The notes beneath the pieces are model-generated. The model saw only the letters and a program-made list of their open reading frames with translations, was not told the DNA's origin and searched no databases. A DNA stretch of 37,866 bases from Pontiellaceae bacterium B1224 (lineage in GTDB: Bacteria > Verrucomicrobiota > Kiritimatiellia > Kiritimatiellales > Pontiellaceae): assembly GCA_029432815.1 (NCBI GenBank), contig JAROBA010000046.1, positions 1 through 37,866 on the forward strand. The letters run 5' to 3'. A program made the translations under genes and the position numbers. Shown here one piece after another: positions 30,812-37,643 of this stretch (position 1 is its first letter; each line of letters opens with the position of its first letter).

Positions 30812-30879
30812 TGCCGGAACTTAGGACGACTTGTTCGCCGTAGCTCAAAGAGCGAAGGAGGAAGTCCGTAGGTCCGGCA
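30812..30879. repeat. Inverted repeat (TGCCGGAAC type)
   Basis: TGCCGGAACTTAGGAC (30812-30827) is complementary at 13 of 16 positions to GTCCGTAGGTCCGGCA (30864-30879). The loop, TTCGCCGTAGCTCAAAGAGC and on, resembles a phrase I associate with dispersed repeats in PVC genomes, which is recollection only. Confidence 0.55.
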
Positions 30880-31098
30880 TATGAATGCAATGCTCCTGCT
30901 CTAATTCCGCCTTGTTCGACTATCGCACATATGCCATATACAAACTATGAATGCGATGCGTAAGGCACACGAAAAACGAGCCAAAGCCCTCCAAAAACAG
31001 CCTATAAAAATGTTTCAGACGCGTTTGATGTGGAATACGCCCTTGCCAAGGAACCTCTTTCTTTACAACGTCTATACTGAGTATAAACAGGAGCTCAT

Positions 31099-31242
31099 AT
31101 GGATATAAAACCACACAACGAACGTCGGGAGTGCGAACTGGAAGTTGCCCTGCTGGAATCGAAACGTGATCTCGAATCCGGTTCGTTTTTCAGCGAGAGC
31201 GTAGCCGATCATATTCACCGGATCACCGACGAGTGTACGTAG
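31099..31242 (+). pseudogene. Truncated Phd/YefM-type antitoxin (toxin-binding end only)
   Basis: An open frame of 47 codons with its own ATG and AGGAG. Residues 10-45 (RECELEVALLESKRDL, then ESGSFFSESVADHIHRITDE) match the last 36 residues of the intact antitoxin at 33988-34245, but the DNA-binding N-terminal half is missing. Just after it, a frame from GTG 31233 (VYVEINWREERSK, stop 31290-31292) resembles the start of a RelE-type toxin, at low confidence. The fragment might still be translated and bind toxin without repressing the promoter. Confidence 0.7.
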
Positions 31243-31400
31243 AAATCAACTGGCGTGAAGAGCGCTCGAAAGGGAATAGATCCTTGTTTTAAGTTGAGGG
31301 CTGAAATGGGTGAGCGTGCGAATCGTTGAGCCGCATGGGGCTGCCTCGCAGCGCGTTCCGCCAAAGCGTACGGGCGGCGGAAAGGTCTCCTTCGTCAACC

Positions 31401-31453
31401 GTTTCCGCCCTACAAACAGAAAATTTTTTTAGTTTGTGTAGGGCGGGGGAACG
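31401..31453. repeat. Inverted repeat containing GTTTCCGCCCTACAAA, copy 2
   Basis: The arms are complementary apart from a two-base GT insertion in the right arm. The left arm is the same sequence as 94-109. The loop AGAAAATTTTTTTA is A/T-rich. Confidence 0.65.
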
Positions 31454-31494
31454 CGATCATGGGACAACTTGTGCGGGGATGTTCGCTCGGAAAA

Positions 31495-31516
31495 GTAGGA
31501 CAGTGCTTCCAGCCTG
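31495..31516 (+). repeat. GTAGGACAG-family copy 3 (single arm)
   Basis: GTAGGACAGTGCTTCCAGCC then TG, differing from the arm at 30718 by one base over the shared stretch. It has no inverted partner nearby and its GTC end is replaced by GTAC. Confidence 0.65.
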
Positions 31517-31570
31517 GTACTCTGACCCCGAGTGCCCCGAGTGCCGAGTGTTGGTTCTGTCAAAAAATCT

Positions 31571-31912
31571 ATGAAAAGGATGAATGAGTCAGGGCTGATG
31601 GCGTTGTGTATTTCAGCCAGTGTGATGGCTACGGACATTATGGTGTCGATTGAATCGAACGGGGTATTGCGGGCGGAAGGGATGGAACCGGGGTCGACCT
31701 GTGACGTGGAGTGGACGCCAGATCTTCAAAGCAGTTTTAACACGAACAACCCGTCGTTCAGAGGACTGACTGTAGACAGCAACGGCACTATTCGTGTTCC
31801 TGTTCTGATGGACTCACCCTGCATGTTTTTTCGGGTGAAAGGAATGTCGGTGGTAGAAGCAACGGAAGGCATGGTGCAAATCCCAGCCGGAACACGGTGG
31901 TGCGAGCGGTGA
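31571..31912 (+). pseudogene. N-terminal fragment of a secreted formylglycine-generating-enzyme-like protein
   Basis: 113 codons from ATG 31571. A short signal peptide (NESGLMALCISASVMATD) is followed by SIESNGVLRAEGMEPGSTCDVEWTPDL...FFRVKGMSVVE and then MVQIPAG, the point where the sulfatase-modifying-factor (FGE) domain normally begins, but the frame ends six residues later (TRWCER). Such FGE-like proteins are abundant in Kiritimatiellota, which is known of the group, and the leader layout is what suggests the assignment. The catalytic domain is absent, so it is presumably a relic of a deletion that joined it to the next fragment. Confidence 0.5.
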
Positions 31913-31958
31913 GGCGGACAAGAATTGCCGGGGTGACGTCGGTCAGATTTTCCAATGG

Positions 31959-32373
31959 TTGGAGGTGATTGGGCCGGCGCAAAAACGACCGCCCATTGCT
32001 TTCGAAGCCCGACTTCCAACGTCTGGAATTATTCAGCTGCAGGCCGGAACAGAAACCCGGATTATATTCGACGGTCGTATTATCGGCGGACAGCGCGGCT
32101 ATTCCATTAAACTCGACCATCCGCCCAAAGGATTCAGCACCGAGAAAAATGGATGGATCGGCAAACAGAAGCTCAAGGAAAAAGATAAAAACGGGAAAGA
32201 CCGGTTTGAGAAAAATAAGGCTGCCGGAGGCATTGTGATTACCGTGGACGAATCTGTCGCTCCCGGCACACAGCTCAGTCTGGTGGTCGCCGCAGAAGTA
32301 CGAAGCGGAAAAGATAAAATCTACTATCCCGCCCCGGCCATCACTCATCAAAGTGATCAAAAAGAAAAACTAA
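31959..32373 (+). pseudogene. Fragment of an unknown protein, frameshifted near its end
   Basis: Not recognised. The frame is open upstream of 31959 and has no proper start. It encodes PIAFEARLPTSGIIQLQAGTE...IIGGQRGYSIKLDHPPKGFS..., probably a beta-sandwich, then VVAAEVRSGKDKIYYPAPAI. At about 32343-32346 one extra base shifts the frame: the expected end IKVIKKKN and stop 32371-32373 lies in the next frame, as shown by a related relic at 33679-33768 that ends IPIKVIRKK. Two dispersed motifs lie in it (31950-31964 with one mismatch; 32014-32028 read as PTSG). Confidence 0.55.
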
Positions 32374-32454
32374 TCGAATGCTCATTTAGCATTAATCGGT
32401 TGGTAGCGGTCAACGATCATGAATCTTCCCAATTATTAAACAGGGAGATTTACC

Positions 32455-33417
32455 ATGATAAAAAATATACTCACAACCATGAGCGTTGCTGTTGTTGCAA
32501 CGTGTGCAATGAATGCCTCAGCCCTCAATATCGTTCTCACAAATGATGACGGCTATGAAACTGAAAACATCCAGGCCCTATACTCCGCACTGACCAATGC
32601 AGGGCACGATGTCATCATGAGCGCACCGAAAGGCGCGCAAAGTGGAACCTCAGGAATGATCGAATTTCTGGCCCCGGTTGAAGTCGGAGAAACCAATGGG
32701 CAATACTATGTGGATTCCACACCTGCCGCATCCGTGCTTTACGGTATTGACGTGTTGGCGATGAATAAGTGGGGCGCATTCCCGGACCTCGTGCTTTCCG
32801 GGCCCAATGAAGGTAATAATATTGGTCTGGTCACGCCGCATTCCGGAACGATTGGTGCGGCCGTTGCCGCCATCAACAAAGGCATCCCAACCATTGCCCT
32901 CAGTGCAGAAGGGGCAGATGAATATGCTGCCGAAGTTGTGGCTGAGCTGACCGTTCAACTGGTTGCTTCCTTGGACGAAGGCAGAGGTCCGCTTCTTCCT
33001 CCGAATACCGGGCTGAATGTGAATATGCCGGCCATTGCGGAAGGACAGACCACTGACGATTTCAGCTTCGAAATGACAAAAATCGGCACGGCTGCACCCT
33101 TTGGGCTGCAGTTTTCGGATGATCTTTCCATGGACCCCGTTGTCTATTACTACCTCGTGATTGAAGGCGGAATGCCGGAAGACTATTTCTTCCAGGTTTA
33201 TGGAGGAAAAGCCGGTGTTGCCATTGCTTCGCCCTACACCATGGGTGGCTATCCGGAAGATCGGAATAAAAGTTCTGAAGGCAATGTGTTTGAGGATGGC
33301 GACAAAGTCACGGTCAGCGTGATCGAAGGAACCTATCAGGCGGACAGCCGCAAAGAAGCACTGGTGAAAGGCAAATTGATGAAAATGTCGAAAGGCAAAA
33401 AACACTGCCGCAGATAG
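32455..33417 (+). CDS. Secreted SurE-type 5'/3'-nucleotidase
   Basis: A 320-residue protein with a signal peptide (KNILTTMSVAVVATCAMNASA, cleavage after residue 23) fused to a SurE domain. The mature part starts with LNIVLTNDDGYETENIQAL, holding the metal-binding Asp31-Asp32, followed by SGTSGMIEF, DLVLSGPNEGNNIG, HSGTIGAAVAA and GIPTIALS, all SurE landmarks. SurE enzymes release phosphate from nucleoside monophosphates with a divalent metal. The usual SurE is cytosolic, so export suggests phosphate or nucleoside scavenging in the periplasm. ATG 32455 follows AGGGAGATTTACC. The C-terminal extension is basic (KMSKGKKHCRR). Confidence 0.85.
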   Translation: MIKNILTTMSVAVVATCAMNASALNIVLTNDDGYETENIQALYSALTNAGHDVIMSAPKGAQSGTSGMIEFLAPVEVGETNGQYYVDSTPAASVLYGIDVLAMNKWGAFPDLVLSGPNEGNNIGLVTPHSGTIGAAVAAINKGIPTIALSAEGADEYAAEVVAELTVQLVASLDEGRGPLLPPNTGLNVNMPAIAEGQTTDDFSFEMTKIGTAAPFGLQFSDDLSMDPVVYYYLVIEGGMPEDYFFQVYGGKAGVAIASPYTMGGYPEDRNKSSEGNVFEDGDKVTVSVIEGTYQADSRKEALVKGKLMKMSKGKKHCRR

Positions 33418-33442
33418 GTCGGATTTATCTGATTTAACAATC

Positions 33443-33473
33443 AAGCCTCTCTGGATTTCCGGCGGGGCTTTTT
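33443..33473 (+). terminator. Likely terminator of the SurE gene
   Basis: AGCCTC can pair with GGGGCT (one G-U) over a 12-base loop, with TTTTT following. Confidence 0.55.
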
Positions 33474-33678
33474 GGTGTGTACAGGAAGGTGGTTAAGCAC
33501 AGGTCGAGGTCGGCCATCTCCCTGAGCTTGTAGACGAATGGATGAGGTTCTCAGACATTGGAACGATTCAAAATCAGATTTTATATTAAGCTCAAGACGG
33601 TCAAAGTGAATGAAGATATGTAAGACTCGTTTTCTCCATTGCCACTATAGCGCGGCCTGGTGCTCTGATCCCGCCCGC

Positions 33679-33768
33679 TTGGTGGTTTCCGCAGAAGTAC
33701 GGAGTGGAAAAGATAAAACCTACTATCCCGCCCCCGCCATCCCTATCAAAGTAATCCGTAAGAAATAG
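33679..33768 (+). pseudogene. Relic duplicate of the unknown protein's C-terminus
   Basis: 29 codons, LVVSAEVRSGKDKTYYPAP then AIPIKVIRKK and stop, about 85% identical in DNA to 32279-32370. It preserves the unshifted end that the longer copy has lost. No start or upstream part remains. Confidence 0.75.
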
Positions 33769-33783
33769 TACCCATCACAATGC

Positions 33784-33838
33784 TGGAGGGACAACGTCCT
33801 CGTTGTCCGCAGCCGCCGCCGAGGACGGCAGCCCTCCA
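33784..33838. repeat. Nested palindrome (TGGAGGG type)
   Basis: Outer arms TGGAGGG / CCCTCCA enclose ACAACG-TCCT-CGTTGT and also CGTCCTCG / CGAGGACG, so two alternative folds compete. Confidence 0.7.
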
Positions 33839-33987
33839 CTATTGGGCCTTCTTCTTTAGCGCTTTTCTGGCGATTGGCGGAAGGGAGGAGGATGTCCATC
33901 AGATCTCCCTGAGACTTCCTTGGGGCGGTTTAGTGTTTACATTAATACTTATTAAAGTACTCTAAAGCACATTGTTAAGGAGGTTTT

Positions 33988-34245
33988 ATGACTGCAATAA
34001 CGGCAAATGATCTTAAGAAACAGGGCGTTTCGTTGCTTGATCCGATTTTGAAAGACGAGCAGGAAGCGGTGATTACCGTGCGTGGAAAACGGAAGTATGT
34101 CGTAATGGATATGGAGGCTTACAACCACCTCCGCGAGTGCGAACTAGATGCCGCGCTCATGGAATCGAAACGTGATTTAGAAACGGGAAAGTTTGTTTCT
34201 GAAAGCGTGGCCGATCATATCCGCCGGATTACCGATGACCTATAA
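33988..34245 (+). CDS. Phd/YefM-type antitoxin
   Basis: An 85-residue antitoxin. The N-terminal half (TAITANDLKKQGVSLLDPILK...EAVITVRGKRKYVVMDMEAY) is the Phd/YefM DNA-binding fold; the C-terminal half (RECELDAALMESKRDLETGKF...HIRRITDDL) is the toxin-binding helix. AGGAGG lies seven bases before the ATG. It would neutralise the toxin and repress the operon together with it. The stop overlaps the toxin start by 11 bases. A truncated paralogue of its C-terminal half lies at 31099-31242. Confidence 0.88.
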   Translation: MTAITANDLKKQGVSLLDPILKDEQEAVITVRGKRKYVVMDMEAYNHLRECELDAALMESKRDLETGKFVSESVADHIRRITDDL

Positions 34246-34510
34246 AATCATCTTTACCGAGAGCTACTCCAAACGCGCGCGCAAATTCCTGAAGAAGCAT
34301 CCGGATGTATTGAAGCAATACGAAAAAACACTCGCGCTCTTAGAATTGAATCCGCAACACCCATCGCTACGGTTACATCAACTCAAAGGGAAACTCTCCG
34401 ACCTCCATTCGGTATCCATCAACATCAGCTATCGCATCACCATTACATTCCTGATCACCGAAAAAACCATCGTGCCCATCGATGTCGGCTCGCGTGACGA
34501 GGTGTATTAG
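34235..34510 (+). CDS. RelE/ParE-superfamily toxin
   Basis: A 91-residue protein starting at ATG 34235 inside the antitoxin's last codons; the longer frame from 34193 would run through the antitoxin and is not needed. Pattern: YKIIFTESYSKRARKFLKKHPD, HPSLRLHQLKGKLSDLHSVSI, YRITITFLITEKTIVPIDVGSRDEVY, that of the RelE/StbE-type mRNA-interferase toxins, which cut mRNA on the ribosome. The final Tyr and the Arg/His residues typical of RelE catalysis are present, but ParE-type gyrase poisoning cannot be excluded. It is placed just ahead of the restriction-modification genes, in keeping with a defence or stabilisation locus. Confidence 0.85.
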   Translation: MTYKIIFTESYSKRARKFLKKHPDVLKQYEKTLALLELNPQHPSLRLHQLKGKLSDLHSVSINISYRITITFLITEKTIVPIDVGSRDEVY

Positions 34511-34624
34511 GCTCATCGATGATCACCAAACTCATTTTCATCGCCTGCGAAATCCGGCTGAATAGATTGTCAAAGAACAGGTTGTTTTTTATGCTGTTTC
34601 CCTCTTTATCAACCTTAGGAAAAC

Positions 34625-36244
34625 ATGCGTATGAAGAAGACCAGCCCGGTAAAAAAGAAAGCCGCAGCGAAAAACACGAAATCCTTCGAGGAATCCCTTT
34701 GGGAAACCGCGACGAAGCTGCGGGGCAGTGTGGAGTCGTCGGAATATAAGCATGTGGTACTGAGTCTGATCTTCCTGAAGTTTGTTTCGGATAAGTTTGA
34801 GGAACGGCGCGCGGAGCTGATGGCCGAGGGGCAGGAACAATATGCCGATATGGTGGAGTTCTACACCATGAAGAATGTGTTCTATCTGCCGGAAAGTTCC
34901 CGCTGGTCCTACATTCAGCAGCACGCCAAGCAGGGCGACATCGCCATTAAGATCGACTCCGCGCTGAAGGATGTGGAGAAGAGCAATGCCTCGCTGAAGG
35001 GCGCGCTGCCGGATAACTATTTCTCCCGCCTCGGCCTCGATGGCAGTAAGCTGGCCGCTTTGATCGATGCGATCAACAATATCGACACGGTGGCCGACAA
35101 CGAAGAAGACACTGTGGGCCGCGTCTATGAGTACTTTCTGGGAAAGTTCGCCGCCTCGGAAGGAAAGCTCGGCGGCGAGTTCTATACGCCCAAGAGCGTG
35201 GTGAACCTGATTGCGGAAATGATCGAACCCTACAAAGGCAAGATCTACGACCCCTGCTGCGGATCGGGCGGCATGTTCGTGCAGTCGCTCAAATTTGTGC
35301 AGAGCCACCACGGCAACACCAAAGACATCTCGGTCTATGGCCAGGAGTTCACCGCCACCACCTACAAGCTGGCCAAGATGAACCTCGCGGTGCGCGGGCT
35401 TTCGGCCAATCTCGGTGAAGTTCCCGCCGATACTTTCTTTAAGGATCAGCACCCCGACTTGAAAGCCGACTACATCATGGCCAATCCACCCTTCAACCTG
35501 AAGGACTGGCGGGGCGCTGACGAACTCGTCCACGACTCACGTTGGAGCGGCTACGAAACTCCGCCCACCGGCAATGCCAACTATGCCTGGATCCTGCACA
35601 TGGTCAGCAAACTCTCTGAACACGGCGTCGCGGGCTTTGTGCTGGCCAACGGCTCCATGAGCACCAACACCACCGGCGAAGGGCAGATCCGCCAGAAGTT
35701 GGTCGAGAACGACCTCGTCGACTGCATGATTGCCCTCCCTGGCCAGTTGTTTTACACGACGCAAATCCCGGTCTGCCTTTGGTTTTTGGCCAAAGACAAG
35801 TCCGGTAGGGACGGCTCTCCGAGCGGTCCGCCCATGCGCGACCGCCGCGGCGAAACCCTTTTCATCGATGCCCGCAAGATCGGCTCCATGATCAGCCGCA
35901 CGCAAAAAGAACTCGATGTGGACGACATCGCAAACATTGCGGCCACTTATCACAGTTGGAGATCCGACCTCTCTTCAAACTCCAAACACCAAACTTCAAA
36001 CCTGTCGGCGTATGCCGACATCCCCGGCTACTGCAAATCCGCCAAGCTCGAAGATATGCGCAAGCACGACTATGTGCTCACGCCCGGACGCTACGTCGGT
36101 GCGGCACCTCTCGAAGACGACGGCATCCCCTTCGAAACCAAAATGACTGAAATGAGCCAGACGCTTTATGCTCAGATGGAAGAATCCGCCAAGCTCGACG
36201 ATGTAATCCGCCAGAATTTGAAGGGGTTGGGTTATGGCGAATGA
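34625..36244 (+). CDS. hsdM: Type I restriction-modification DNA methyltransferase subunit
   Basis: A 539-residue N6-adenine methyltransferase. The N-terminal HsdM helical domain (about 20-150) is followed by the SAM motif DPCCGSGGMF (209-218) and catalytic NPPF (287-290). It forms the M2S complex with HsdS and methylates the recognition site. AGGAAAAC precedes ATG 34625; ATG 34631 is an alternative. Two coding insertions are odd: a GTAGGGA-family palindrome (35805-35830, near residue 393-402, reading GRDGSPSGPPMRD) and a heptamer repeat (35975-36002, near 451-460, SSNSKHQTSNL). Both sit in surface-like loops between conserved blocks. It overlaps hsdS by 11 bases. Confidence 0.95.
   Translation: MRMKKTSPVKKKAAAKNTKSFEESLWETATKLRGSVESSEYKHVVLSLIFLKFVSDKFEERRAELMAEGQEQYADMVEFYTMKNVFYLPESSRWSYIQQHAKQGDIAIKIDSALKDVEKSNASLKGALPDNYFSRLGLDGSKLAALIDAINNIDTVADNEEDTVGRVYEYFLGKFAASEGKLGGEFYTPKSVVNLIAEMIEPYKGKIYDPCCGSGGMFVQSLKFVQSHHGNTKDISVYGQEFTATTYKLAKMNLAVRGLSANLGEVPADTFFKDQHPDLKADYIMANPPFNLKDWRGADELVHDSRWSGYETPPTGNANYAWILHMVSKLSEHGVAGFVLANGSMSTNTTGEGQIRQKLVENDLVDCMIALPGQLFYTTQIPVCLWFLAKDKSGRDGSPSGPPMRDRRGETLFIDARKIGSMISRTQKELDVDDIANIAATYHSWRSDLSSNSKHQTSNLSAYADIPGYCKSAKLEDMRKHDYVLTPGRYVGAAPLEDDGIPFETKMTEMSQTLYAQMEESAKLDDVIRQNLKGLGYGE
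35805..35830 (+). repeat. GTAGGGA-family palindrome inside hsdM
   Basis: GTAGGGACGGCTCTCC then GAGCGGTCCG. It matches the element at 12760-12785 at 23 of 27 positions compared and keeps the arm symmetry (GGACGGCTC / GAGCGGTCC, one mismatch). Confidence 0.7.
35975..36002 (+). repeat. Four tandem CAAAC-type heptamers inside hsdM
   Basis: TCAAACT-CCAAACA-CCAAACT-TCAAACC. The 28-base block adds low-complexity residues in a loop just before the conserved YADIPGYCKSA. Confidence 0.75.
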
Positions 36245-37643
36245 ATGGCCCATAGCCTCTCTTGGGGAATTGTTTAATATAACCTCTAGCAAGCGTATAT
36301 TTGCTGCAGATTATTGTGAATCCGGTGTTCCGTTTTACAGGTCTAAAGAGATCATTGAGAAAGCAAAAGGAAACGCAATTTCCACAGAGCTCTTTATTTC
36401 TAGAGAAAAATTCGATGGCATAAGAAATAAATTTGGGGCACCCAAAGCAAATGACATTCTTCTGACCTCGGTTGGTACTTTGGGAGTCCCTTATTTGGTC
36501 TGCCCTGATGAAGAGTTCTATTTTAAGGACGGAAACTTAACTTGGTTGCAGACCTCTGATTCCGATGTGTGTCCGAGGTTCGTTTATCTATGGCTCCGAT
36601 CGAACATCGCAAAAAGAGCGATTGACGAGGTAACTATCGGCAGCACTCAACAAGCACTTACGATTGTTGCTTTGAAGTCCTTGGAGCTGAGGCTCCCACC
36701 ACTCCCCGAGCAAAAAGCGATTGCTCATATTTTGGGATCATTGGATGACAAGATAGAGTTGAACCGGCGGATGAATGAAACGCTGGAAGGGATGGCGCAG
36801 GCGCTCTTCAAAAGCTGGTTTGTGGACTTTGATCCCGTGATCGATAACGCCCTCGAAGCCGGAAACCCCATCCCAGCAGCATTTGCCGCCCGCGCCGAAA
36901 CCCGCCGCAAAGCCCTCGCCGATGGCACGGCCAACCGCGAAACCGCGGCAACCTTCCCCGCCGCCTTTCAGGAAACCGATGAAATGGGCAGTATCCCCGA
37001 GGGGTGGGAGGTCCAATCAATTGCGCATGTTGCTGAAAAAATTGCTATGGGACCATTCGGATCAAGAATCACTCGTAATAATTTTGTAGAGCACGGTGTG
37101 CCAGTTATTCGAGGGGGGAATCTAACTAGCGGTTTTGTTGATAGGAATTTTGTGTATCTAACTGAGGAGAAAGCTACCGAGTTGAAAAGTTCCAATGCTT
37201 TTTCCGGAGATATTATATTCACTCATCGAGGTACAATTGGACAGGTTGGCATTATCCCACGTGCCTCTATTTATCCACGCTATGTTGTTTCGCAAAGTCA
37301 GATGTTTTTACGAATAAATTCAGAAATTATCTCAGCGGAATTTGCATTCAGATACTTCAAATCTGGATCTGGAATGGAACGGCTGTTGGGTTATGCAAGC
37401 CAGGTTGGTGTTCCTGCGATAGCGAGGCCAACAACTAGCCTGAAATCGCTTCCGATTCTTGTGCCTGACAAAACAATCGTAAGCACTTTTGACGAAATCA
37501 ATAGATCGTATGTCAACAAGACAAACGCTAACAAAAATCAGAACGAAAACCTTTCCAAACTCCGCGACACCCTTCTTCCGAAACTGATCTCCGGCGAGCT
37601 GCGAATTGAGGATGCGGAGAAAATTGTAAAAGGTGAGGGGTAA
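36234..37643 (+). CDS. hsdS: Type I restriction-modification specificity subunit
   Basis: A 469-residue HsdS with two target-recognition domains (about 5-150 and 255-415) separated by conserved helical regions: LPPLPEQKAIAHILGSLDDKIELNRRMNETLE (part of the first, near 152-183) and QNENLSKLRDTLLPKLISGELRI (near 440-462). The two target domains differ, so an asymmetric bipartite site is expected. ATG 36234 overlaps the end of hsdM by 11 bases. Base composition of both target domains is more AT-rich than the neighbouring helix regions, as often seen where specificity domains are exchanged. hsdR is not in the window and may lie downstream. Confidence 0.93.
   Translation: MANEWPIASLGELFNITSSKRIFAADYCESGVPFYRSKEIIEKAKGNAISTELFISREKFDGIRNKFGAPKANDILLTSVGTLGVPYLVCPDEEFYFKDGNLTWLQTSDSDVCPRFVYLWLRSNIAKRAIDEVTIGSTQQALTIVALKSLELRLPPLPEQKAIAHILGSLDDKIELNRRMNETLEGMAQALFKSWFVDFDPVIDNALEAGNPIPAAFAARAETRRKALADGTANRETAATFPAAFQETDEMGSIPEGWEVQSIAHVAEKIAMGPFGSRITRNNFVEHGVPVIRGGNLTSGFVDRNFVYLTEEKATELKSSNAFSGDIIFTHRGTIGQVGIIPRASIYPRYVVSQSQMFLRINSEIISAEFAFRYFKSGSGMERLLGYASQVGVPAIARPTTSLKSLPILVPDKTIVSTFDEINRSYVNKTNANKNQNENLSKLRDTLLPKLISGELRIEDAEKIVKGEG

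Larger units (their letters stand above)
30713..31098. other. Intergenic region with two large hairpins
   Basis: Holds the GTAGGACAG inverted repeat (30718-30796) and another hairpin (30812-30879). The remaining 220 bases up to the antitoxin fragment contain no recognisable gene. TATACTGAGTATA, a 13-base palindrome at about 31073-31085, lies ahead of the antitoxin fragment and may be a remnant operator. Confidence 0.5.
31243..31570. other. Intergenic region with repeat arms
   Basis: 328 bases with no gene. Contains complementary arms GTTTCCGCCCTACAAAC (31401-31417) and GTTTGTGTAGGGCGGGGGAAC (about 31432-31452) around a T-rich loop, a further GCGTTCCGCC / GGCGGCGGAA pair upstream (about 31350-31383), and a GTAGGACAG copy (31495-31516). 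AGCCTGGTACTCTGACCCCG (31511-31530) is echoed at about 33656. Confidence 0.55.
33418..33987. other. Intergenic region with gene relics and repeats
   Basis: 570 bases. Contains the surE terminator (33443-33473), a damaged dispersed motif (33549-33563), an echo of the 31511 phrase (about 33656), a relic of the unknown protein (33679-33768), a nested palindrome (33784-33838) and the promoter region of the toxin-antitoxin genes (TTTACA near 33937). The stretch 33474-33650 holds nothing recognisable. Confidence 0.6.

Noticed and set aside
36234-37643. HsdS considered as the protein recognising TTCCA-N5-TGGAA
   Set aside because: The two target domains of HsdS are different, so its site should not be palindromic, and a restriction site would be expected to be avoided rather than enriched.
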